A stretch of DNA of 64,000 nt, from NCBI RefSeq assembly GCF_010730055.1, contig NZ_AP022575.1, positions 868,001 through 932,000 on the forward strand, written 5' to 3'. Source of the stretch: Mycobacterium shinjukuense. Lineage in GTDB: Bacteria; Actinomycetota; Actinomycetes; Mycobacteriales; Mycobacteriaceae. The notes beneath the pieces were generated by a model, which saw nothing but the letters and a program-made list of their open reading frames with translations, was not told where the DNA came from and made no database searches. Shown here piece after piece: positions 58,235 through 64,000 of this stretch. Position 1 is the stretch's first letter. Each line of letters begins with the position of its first letter. Both the position numbers and the translations under genes were made by a program.

Positions 58235-59049
58235 CGCCCTCGCCGGCTGTTCGCTACCTCACCCGCTCGCTCGCGCTGGCGTACATCGGCGTGCTGCTCG
58301 TCGTCCCGGTGGCGTTGATCCTGTGGCGGACCTTCCAACCCGGATTCGGTCAGTTTTACGCCTGGATCAGCACACCGGCGGCGATATCGGCGCTGAACCT
58401 GTCGCTGCTGGTGGTGGCCATCGTGGTGCCGCTGAACGTGGCCTTCGGCATCCCGACCGCATTGGTCTTGGCCCGCAACCGATTCCGTGGCAAGGGAGTG
58501 CTGCAGGCGATCATCGATCTGCCGTTTGCGGTCTCACCCGTCATCGTGGGCGTCGCGTTGATCCTGCTCTGGGGATCGGGCGGCGCATTCGGCTTCGTCG
58601 AGAAAGACCTCGGCTTCAAGATCATTTTCGGGCTGCCGGGCATCGTGCTGGCCAGCATCTTCGTCACCCTGCCGTTCGTGGTGCGCGAGGTCGAACCCGT
58701 GTTGCACGAATTGGGCACCGACCAGGAGCAGGCGGCGGCGACCCTGGGTTCGGGTTGGTGGCAGACGTTCTGGCGGATCACGCTGCCCTCCATCCGGTGG
58801 GGCCTGACGTACGGCGTCGTGCTGACCATCGCGCGCACCCTCGGTGAATACGGCGCGGTGATCATCGTGTCGTCCAACCTCCCGGGGACATCGCAAACGC
58901 TGACGCTGCTGGTCTCGGACCGCTACCACCGCGGGGCCGAGTACGGGGCCTATGCGCTGTCGACGCTGCTGATGGGGGTCGCGGTGGTGGTTCTGATCGT
59001 CCAGGTGGTTCTGGACGTCCGCCGGGCACGAGCGGCCAGGCAGGCGTGA
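58231..59049 (+). CDS. cysW: Sulfate ABC transporter permease CysW
   Basis: A 272-residue permease, the length of Rv2398c, the second channel subunit. It has about six transmembrane helices. The EAA loop is DQEQAAATLGSGWWQTFWRI. IIDLPFAVSPVIVGVALILL and RTLGEYGAVIIVSSNLPGTS are family blocks. The ATG overlaps the cysT stop, and the stop overlaps the cysA1 GTG. Confidence 0.95.
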   Translation: MTPSPAVRYLTRSLALAYIGVLLVVPVALILWRTFQPGFGQFYAWISTPAAISALNLSLLVVAIVVPLNVAFGIPTALVLARNRFRGKGVLQAIIDLPFAVSPVIVGVALILLWGSGGAFGFVEKDLGFKIIFGLPGIVLASIFVTLPFVVREVEPVLHELGTDQEQAAATLGSGWWQTFWRITLPSIRWGLTYGVVLTIARTLGEYGAVIIVSSNLPGTSQTLTLLVSDRYHRGAEYGAYALSTLLMGVAVVVLIVQVVLDVRRARAARQA

Positions 59050-60137
59050 CGATGGAGGCGATGAACACGACCCACGCCATCATCGTGCGGGACGCCAACA
59101 AACGCTATGGCGACTTCGTCGCACTGGATCACGTGGACTTCGCGGTACCCGCCGGTTCGTTGACGGCGCTGCTGGGTCCCAGCGGTTCGGGCAAGTCGAC
59201 CCTGTTGCGCACCATCGCCGGCCTCGATCAGCCCGACAGCGGAACCATCACCATTAACGGTCGTGACGTCACCCGGGTGCCGCCGCAGCGGCGGGGGATC
59301 GGGTTCGTCTTCCAGCACTATGCCGCCTTCAAACACTTGACCGTGCGCGACAACGTGGCCTACGGGTTGAAGATCCGCAAGCGGCCCAAGTCCGAGATCA
59401 CACAGAAGGTCGACCGCCTGCTGGAGGTGGTGGGGCTGAGCGGATTTCAGGGCCGCTATCCCAATCAGCTGTCCGGAGGTCAGCGTCAGCGGATGGCGTT
59501 GGCGCGGGCGCTGGCGGTGGACCCGGAGGTGCTGCTGCTCGACGAGCCGTTCGGCGCGCTGGACGCCAAGGTCCGCGAGGATCTGCGCGGCTGGCTGCGC
59601 CGACTGCATGACGAGGTGCACGTCACCACGGTGCTGGTGACCCACGACCAGGCCGAGGCGTTGGATGTGGCCGACCGGATCGCGGTGCTGCACAAGGGCC
59701 GCATCGAGCAAGTCGGATCCCCGACCGAGGTGTACGATGCCCCGGCCAACGCGTTCGTGATGTCTTTTTTGGGCGCGGTGTCAGCACTGAACGGCACCCT
59801 AGTCCGCCCGCACGACATTCGGGTGGGCCGTACTCCCGAGATGGCGGTCGCGGCCGCCGACGGCACCGCGCACTCCACCGGTGTCACGCGCGCCACCGTG
59901 GACCGGGTGGTGACGCTGGGTTTCGAGGTGCGCGTGGAATTGACCAGCGCGGCCACCGGAGGCCCGTTCACCGCGCAGATCACCCGCGGCGACGCCGAGG
60001 CGCTGGCCCTGCGGGAGGGCGACACCGTCTACGTGCGCGCCACTCGGGTGCCGCCGATCGTCGGTGGCGTATCGGGCCCGCCCCATGACGGCGCCGACGA
60101 CGCTGATACGGACCGAGCCACACTGACATCGACGTGA
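59046..60137 (+). CDS. cysA1: Sulfate ABC transporter ATP-binding protein
   Basis: The ATPase subunit, 363 residues from the GTG at 59046 (Rv2397c homologue). Walker A is LLGPSGSGKSTLLRT, the signature is LSGGQRQRMALARAL, Walker B is VLLLDEPFGALDAK, and the H-loop is LVTHDQAEALDVADR. The C-terminal 120 residues are a TOBE-type regulatory domain. In-frame starts are 59046 (overlapping the cysW stop), 59052 and 59061; homology to the M. tuberculosis protein begins near 59061, so the true start may be there. It is the last gene of the operon, followed by a hairpin and T-run. Confidence 0.95.
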   Translation: MTMEAMNTTHAIIVRDANKRYGDFVALDHVDFAVPAGSLTALLGPSGSGKSTLLRTIAGLDQPDSGTITINGRDVTRVPPQRRGIGFVFQHYAAFKHLTVRDNVAYGLKIRKRPKSEITQKVDRLLEVVGLSGFQGRYPNQLSGGQRQRMALARALAVDPEVLLLDEPFGALDAKVREDLRGWLRRLHDEVHVTTVLVTHDQAEALDVADRIAVLHKGRIEQVGSPTEVYDAPANAFVMSFLGAVSALNGTLVRPHDIRVGRTPEMAVAAADGTAHSTGVTRATVDRVVTLGFEVRVELTSAATGGPFTAQITRGDAEALALREGDTVYVRATRVPPIVGGVSGPPHDGADDADTDRATLTST

Positions 60138-60138
60138 T

Positions 60139-60180
60139 CCGGCGGGCTTGCCGGCCCCGCCCGTCCCGCCGGCGGCTTTT
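60139..60180 (+). terminator. Terminator of the sulfate transporter operon
   Basis: CCGGCGGG (60139-60146) pairs with CCCGCCGG (60165-60172) around an 18-base loop that holds further G/C pairs. CGGCTTTT follows. It starts two bases after the cysA1 stop. Confidence 0.65.
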
Positions 60181-60187
60181 GGTCGTC

Positions 60188-60592
60188 TCAGGTGACATCG
60201 GCGACCATGCTCATGAGCCGTCCATCTGAGCATGAACTGCAGGCCCTAAGCGTCGCCGCACTTCGTGGGCGATGACGTTGACCCGCTCGGGCCGCATCGA
60301 GCAGATGACCCAATGGGCTCAAGTCGCCCTCGTCTTCGGCCAGCAGCCGCAGCAGCTGCTCGCGGGCCACGGTCGACACCGGCAACTCGCGCCGCTCGGC
60401 GATCGCTTCGAGCGCGGCCATCTCCTCCGGGTTATGCCGGACCTGCAGCACCTTGCTGCGGGCGCGGCCGGGCCGGGTGACCTTGACATGGCCGGGCTGC
60501 GGCGCGTCAGGGTCGGTGGTGTGCTCGGCGGCCTCGATGTCGTCGTCCTCGGCGAGCGCTCGCTCTAGCCTGTGGCTCAGCTTCTTGCTCAT
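60188..60592 (-). CDS. Ribbon-helix-helix antitoxin-like protein
   Basis: A 134-residue ORF. The first 90 residues read as a BrnA/RHH-type antitoxin: MSKKLSHRLERALAEDDDIE, then VRHNPEEMAALEAIAERREL with PVSTVAREQLLRLLAEDE as the DNA-binding RHH helix region. After LAEDE the usual family ends, but this frame continues for about 40 untypical residues (...CSSCSDGRLMSMVADVT). That suggests a lost stop or frameshift. GAGAGGA precedes the ATG at 60592. A broken toxin-like sequence lies directly upstream. The locus sits where M. tuberculosis carries the aprABC genes. Confidence 0.6.
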   Translation of the reverse strand: MSKKLSHRLERALAEDDDIEAAEHTTDPDAPQPGHVKVTRPGRARSKVLQVRHNPEEMAALEAIAERRELPVSTVAREQLLRLLAEDEGDLSPLGHLLDAARAGQRHRPRSAATLRACSSCSDGRLMSMVADVT

Positions 60593-60604
60593 CACGAATT
60601 CCTC

Positions 60605-60786
60605 TCTTGGTATCGACGGCGGTCGGTCGGTTGGCCTTCCAGCCATTGAGGCCGTACACGACTCCGTCTTCCTCGACGGTCCGGACAGCGAGGATGTCGC
60701 CGCAGCTGGGCGAGTAGCCGATGGTGCGGGCGGTGACGCCGAACGTGCTGGCGGGGTCGGCGAGGGCTTCGTTGTCTCGTCTCAGC
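60605..60786 (-). pseudogene. Truncated toxin-like remnant upstream of the antitoxin
   Basis: After an in-frame TAG, the minus strand reads RDNEALADPASTFGVTARTI, then GYSPSCGDILAVRTVEEDGV, then VYGLNGWKAN, and the frame then slips near the antitoxin start. The pattern ALADP...TIGYSP...VYGxNGWxAN is the C-terminal half of small BrnT-like toxins found next to RHH antitoxins in mycobacteria. The N-terminal half and start codon are missing, so the toxin is probably dead. The rest of 60593-60903 holds nothing else. Confidence 0.55.
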
Positions 60787-60903
60787 TAAGCCACTCATCG
60801 GCCACCGAAAACCTGCTCGAATACGATGCCGGCAGACCGTCAGACCGCTCGGCCTGCGAGCGGCCGAAACATCAGCAGCGCGAGTGATTTAACGTGCGGA
60901 CAT

Positions 60904-61641
60904 TCAGGCCGCGGTCTGGTCGGCCCGCTCGGCCACGGCCCGATCGAAGCGATCCAGCAGCACGTCAGCCACCAGCGGATGGGCGCCCAGCGGTGCCGCC
61001 ATGGCGATGTGGGCGTCGTCGGCGAAGCGCTGCACTCGGTCCGGCACACGGCCGGGCGCCAGGAACCACGGCGCGATGACCACCCGGCGGGCGCCGCGTC
61101 GCCGCAGCCGGGTGACGGCTTCGGCCATTGAGGGATGCGCCAGGGTCGCAAACGCCGTTGTCGCAGCCGCCCACCGTGTTTCCGCCATCAGCTTGGTCGC
61201 CACCTCGGCGGTGCGAGCGTTGGCCGCGGGGCTCGACGAGCCGATCGCGACGACGAGCACGCCGAGCGCGTCGTCGAGCCGGGAAACCCCCAACTCGGTC
61301 ACCCGCTGCCGCAGCACCGACACCAACCGATCGTCCTCACCGAGCACATCGGCCTGTCGCACGCGATCAGCGGCTTCGCAGCCGGCGATCTGGCGGGGGA
61401 TGTCGACGCGGGCATGGTAGGCGTCGGCCAGCAGCAAGGGAGTAACGACGGCCTTGCCGGGGCACCCGTTCAACACGTCGACCAGCTGTGGAGAATTGTG
61501 CTCGCAGAAGGCAACTCGCACGTCGATGTGGGGCCGCATGCGCGCCAGCCGGCCCGCGACGGCCCGGGCATTGGCCGCCGACCGGGGATCGGCGCTTCCG
61601 TGTGCGGTCAGCACGAGCGCGGCGTCGCCAGCGGGGGTCAT
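60904..61641 (-). CDS. che1: Sirohydrochlorin ferrochelatase-like protein
   Basis: A CbiX-type chelatase of 245 residues (Rv2393 homologue). Two similar halves carry the metal-site pattern: LVLTAHGSADPRSAANARAV near residue 9-28, and VVAIGSSSPAANARTAEVAT in the second half. APWFLAPGRVPDRV is a typical CbiX block. It should insert iron into sirohydrochlorin to make siroheme for NirA, encoded in the same operon. The ATG at 61641 overlaps the cysH stop (ATGA). ggtB (Rv2394) and the apr genes that follow in M. tuberculosis are absent. Confidence 0.9.
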   Translation of the reverse strand: MTPAGDAALVLTAHGSADPRSAANARAVAGRLARMRPHIDVRVAFCEHNSPQLVDVLNGCPGKAVVTPLLLADAYHARVDIPRQIAGCEAADRVRQADVLGEDDRLVSVLRQRVTELGVSRLDDALGVLVVAIGSSSPAANARTAEVATKLMAETRWAAATTAFATLAHPSMAEAVTRLRRRGARRVVIAPWFLAPGRVPDRVQRFADDAHIAMAAPLGAHPLVADVLLDRFDRAVAERADQTAA

Positions 61642-62378
61642 GAGGCGTGTAGCCCGCATTCGGTCTTGGCCAGCCCCTGCCAGCGTCCGCTGCGCGGGTC
61701 GGCGCCCGGTGCGGGTTTGGCCGTGCACGGCGCGCAGCCGATCGACGGATAGCCTTCGTGGACAAGGGGATTGACCAGCACGTCGTGCTCGGCGATGTAG
61801 TCGTCCATGTCCTGGTCGGTCCACGCCGCCAGCGGGTTGACCTTCACCAGCTTGAATGTCTCGTCGAAGCTGATCAGCGGGGCGTTGGCGCGGGTCGGCG
61901 CCTCGACCCGGCGCAGCCCGGTCACCCAGGCCGAGTAACCACGCAGCGCCTTGCCCAGTGGGACGACCTTGCGCAGCCGGCAGCATTCGCCGGGGTCACG
62001 AGCGAACAGGTCCTTGCCCAGCAGGTCATCCTGCTCGGCCACCGTGTGCTCCGGAGTGATGTTGAGCACCCGTACGTCATACACGGATTCGATCGCGTCG
62101 CGGGTGCCGATGGTTTCCACGAAGTGGTAGCCGGTGTCCAGAAAGATCACCGGCACGCCCGGGCGCACCTTGGCGGCCAAATCCACCAGCACGGCATCGG
62201 CCATGTTGGAGGCCACCACGTAGTTGCAGGTCGCCCAGCCGCGGGGTCCGTTGACACCGCCGAAGTTTTCTTCGGTCCACTGCAGCAGTTCGATGGCGCT
62301 GGCTCCGTCGAGATCGGCCGCGCCGCGGGCAGCCAGCTCGCGCAGCTCCAGTTCGGTCGGCCTGGCCGTCTCGCTCAT
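61638..62378 (-). CDS. cysH: Adenylylsulfate (APS) reductase
   Basis: A 246-residue enzyme (Rv2392 homologue) that reduces APS to sulfite and AMP using thioredoxin. Cluster cysteines are ECCRLRKVVPLGKAL and GCAPCTAKPAPG (CC...CxxC), which marks the [4Fe-4S] APS-type rather than the PAPS-type. The catalytic cysteine is in KTECGLHAS at the C-terminus. VIFLDTGYHFVETIGTRDAI is the phosphosulfate-binding region. I chose the ATG at 62378, which overlaps the nirA stop (ATGA); an upstream ATG lies inside nirA. Confidence 0.96.
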   Translation of the reverse strand: MSETARPTELELRELAARGAADLDGASAIELLQWTEENFGGVNGPRGWATCNYVVASNMADAVLVDLAAKVRPGVPVIFLDTGYHFVETIGTRDAIESVYDVRVLNITPEHTVAEQDDLLGKDLFARDPGECCRLRKVVPLGKALRGYSAWVTGLRRVEAPTRANAPLISFDETFKLVKVNPLAAWTDQDMDDYIAEHDVLVNPLVHEGYPSIGCAPCTAKPAPGADPRSGRWQGLAKTECGLHAS

Positions 62379-64000
62379 CGTAGGTCGTCCTCGTCGGCCC
62401 GAATGACCCACTGCGCGAAGCGTTCACCGTCGGCCCGGTGTTTGACGAAGTTGCGCACCACCCGTTCGATGTAGTCGCCCAACTCGTGGCTGAACACCTT
62501 GTGCTGGCGCAATTTGCGGCCGAACCCGCTGTCTAGGCCGAGGCCGCCGCCCAGATGCACCTGGAAGCCTTCGACCGAGCCGCCGCTACCGTCGTCCACC
62601 ATCTGGCCCTTGAATCCGATGTCGGCGATCTGAATTCGCGCGCACGAGTTCGGGCAGCCGTTGATGTTGATGGTGATCGGCACGTCAAGCTCGAGGTCTT
62701 CGAGTCGGCGCTCCAGCTCGGGCACCAAAGACTGTGCCCGGACCCGGGTTTCGGCGAATGACAACTTGCAGAACTCAATCCCGCTGCACGCCATCAGGTT
62801 CCGGCGCCAATGTGATGGCCGCCATTGCAGGCCCAGCGCGTCCAGACCGGCAAGTGCCTCGTCCAACTGGTCGTCGGGTATGTCGAGGATCACCAGCTTT
62901 TGATAGGGGGTGAACCGGATCCGGTCCGAACCGGCACGCTCGGCCAGATCGGCCACCGCGGTCAGGATGGTGCCGGACACCCGCCCGGCGATCGGGGAGA
63001 CCCCGACGGCGTTGCGCCCGTTCTTCAACCGCTGCACCCCCACGTGGTCGATCGGATGCTTGACCGGCTCGGGGGCCGGCCCGTCGATCAGCGGCCGATG
63101 CAGGTACTCGGTCTCGAGAACCTCGCGGAACCTGTCGATGCCCCAATCCTTGATCAGGAACTTCAGCCGCGCCTTGGACCGCAGGCGCCGGTAGCCATAG
63201 TCACGAAACACCGACGTCACCGCCGCCCACACCTCGGGCACCTCGGCCAGCGGCACCCAGGCGCCCACCCGCTGGGCCAGCATCGGGTTGGTCGACAGGC
63301 CGCCGCCGACCCAGAGATCCAGACCCGGCCCGTGCTCGGGGTGGTTGACGCCGATGAACGCGACGTCGTTGATCTCGTGAGCGACGTCCTGCAGGCCGGA
63401 GATGGCGGTCTTGTACTTGCGCGGCAGGTCGGCGAAGTCGGGCTTGCCGATGTAGCGGCGCACGATCTCCTCGATCGCCCAGGTCGGGTCGATCACCTCG
63501 TCGAGGGACTCGCCCGCCAGCGGTGAGCCGAGCAGGACGCGGGGGCAGTCGCCGCACGCCTCGGTGGTCTGCAGTCCCACGGCGTCGAGCCGCCGCCAGA
63601 TTTCCGGGACGTTCTCCACCTCGATCCAGTGCAGCTGCAGGTTCTGCCGGTCGGAGATGTCGGCGGTATCCCTGGCGAACTCGGTCGAGATCTGGCCCAG
63701 GGTGCGCAACCCGGAAGCCGACAGTGCGCCGCCGTCGCAGCGCACCCGCATCATGAAGTATTTGGCTTCGATCGTGTCGATGTGCTCGTCACCGGTCCAG
63801 GAGCCGTCATAACCCTGCTCGCGCTGGGTGTAGAGGCCCCACCACCGAAACCGCCCGCGCAGGTCGGTCTTGTCGATGCTGTCGAACCCGGCCTTGGCGT
63901 AAATGTTCTCGATGCGTTCGCGCACGTCGAGCGGGTTGCCGGCCTTCTTCATCTCCTCGTTGGCGTTCAGCGCTTCGCGATTTCCCAGCGCCCACTGGCC
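62375..64000 (-). CDS. nirA: Ferredoxin-dependent sulfite reductase, N-terminus outside the window
   Basis: The frame is open to base 64000 (GQWALGNREALNANEE precedes the first in-frame ATG at 63952), so about 12 N-terminal residues are missing by comparison with Rv2391 (563 residues). The enzyme reduces sulfite to sulfide with six electrons using siroheme and a [4Fe-4S] cluster. Cluster ligands are MACSGIEFCKLSF and INGCPNSCARIQ. TEACGDCPRVLLGSPLAGES includes the cysteine that is cross-linked to a tyrosine in the M. tuberculosis structure. It heads the nirA-cysH-che1 operon, and all three genes overlap. Confidence 0.96.
   Translation of the reverse strand, partial: GQWALGNREALNANEEMKKAGNPLDVRERIENIYAKAGFDSIDKTDLRGRFRWWGLYTQREQGYDGSWTGDEHIDTIEAKYFMMRVRCDGGALSASGLRTLGQISTEFARDTADISDRQNLQLHWIEVENVPEIWRRLDAVGLQTTEACGDCPRVLLGSPLAGESLDEVIDPTWAIEEIVRRYIGKPDFADLPRKYKTAISGLQDVAHEINDVAFIGVNHPEHGPGLDLWVGGGLSTNPMLAQRVGAWVPLAEVPEVWAAVTSVFRDYGYRRLRSKARLKFLIKDWGIDRFREVLETEYLHRPLIDGPAPEPVKHPIDHVGVQRLKNGRNAVGVSPIAGRVSGTILTAVADLAERAGSDRIRFTPYQKLVILDIPDDQLDEALAGLDALGLQWRPSHWRRNLMACSGIEFCKLSFAETRVRAQSLVPELERRLEDLELDVPITININGCPNSCARIQIADIGFKGQMVDDGSGGSVEGFQVHLGGGLGLDSGFGRKLRQHKVFSHELGDYIERVVRNFVKHRADGERFAQWVIRADEDDLR

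Noticed and set aside
1..64000. tRNA, rRNA, complete insertion sequences or prophage genes
   Set aside because: I saw no cloverleaf with a TTCGANNC T-arm in the gaps, no transposase motifs and no phage structural genes.

Overview
The window is a high-GC mycobacterial chromosome segment. Nearly every gene matches, in order, the Mycobacterium tuberculosis block Rv2455c to Rv2391 read in reverse. Two PE-PGRS genes place it among slow growers related to M. tuberculosis. It is not the tuberculosis complex itself, because many genes of that block are missing or replaced: dctA, oxyR'/ahpC/ahpD, PPE41/PE25, Rv2432c-Rv2433c, IS1558, lppR, aprABC/PE_PGRS41 and ggtB. Comparisons with M. tuberculosis are from memory, not from a database search.

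Layout. 1-2563: korA (cut by the window edge), korB and mobA, with a MIRU-type element between korA and korB. 2564-4033: a long AT-rich gap, then rpfE and a perfect 13-bp hairpin. 4110-6611: an extra FAD monooxygenase divergent from an Rv2449c-like reductase. 6680-11162: valS-folC-Rv2446c, overlapping stop to start. 11442-21153: ndkA, rne, rplU-rpmA, obg-proB and nadE, with a decayed sirtuin gene between proB and nadE. 21194-23269: a DUF6188-like gene, a methyltransferase-like membrane protein and rbsK. 23498-27417: a 13E12 remnant, then a cyclase-like receptor coupled to a cyclic-nucleotide-binding MscS channel. 27672-31290: proA and a MoxR/VWA pair. 31301-35857: an Rv2423-type methyltransferase, then nadD-rsfS-gpgP-octT-degV. 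35878-38643: two inserted genes, a PE-PGRS aspartic protease and a DapB-like dehydrogenase. 38758-43747: eis, comEA-comEC and holA. 43752-47625: rpsT and the ATP-grasp/alpha-E/transglutaminase trio. 47622-51475: a second PE-PGRS gene, an RNase Z-like gene, a CBS protein, a 57-bp tandem repeat and a PemK-like gene. 51454-56002: lepA, a GH15 trehalase and two small membrane ORFs. 56055-60172: a cysteine-rich leader peptide, the subI-cysT-cysW-cysA1 sulfate transporter and a terminator. 60188-60786: a broken toxin-antitoxin pair. 60904-64000: che1, cysH and nirA on the minus strand (nirA cut by the window edge).

How the genes work together. The right end is a sulfur-assimilation block: sulfate import, APS reduction, sulfite reduction and siroheme iron insertion, with a probable cysteine-sensing attenuator ahead of the importer. 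gpgP and octT are adjacent steps of methylglucose lipopolysaccharide synthesis. korA/korB make a ferredoxin-linked 2-oxoglutarate oxidoreductase. proB and proA are two proline-synthesis steps, separated by about 9 kb. rne, rplU-rpmA, obg, valS, lepA, rpsT and holA are core information genes.

I did not find a clearly new system. The most informative points are the cysteine leader peptide, the degenerate cyclase paired with a cyclic-nucleotide-binding channel, the repeat element that extends octT and supplies the degV ribosome binding site, the 27-residue membrane microprotein, and three decaying loci (sirtuin, 13E12, toxin-antitoxin) at sites where this genome differs from M. tuberculosis.
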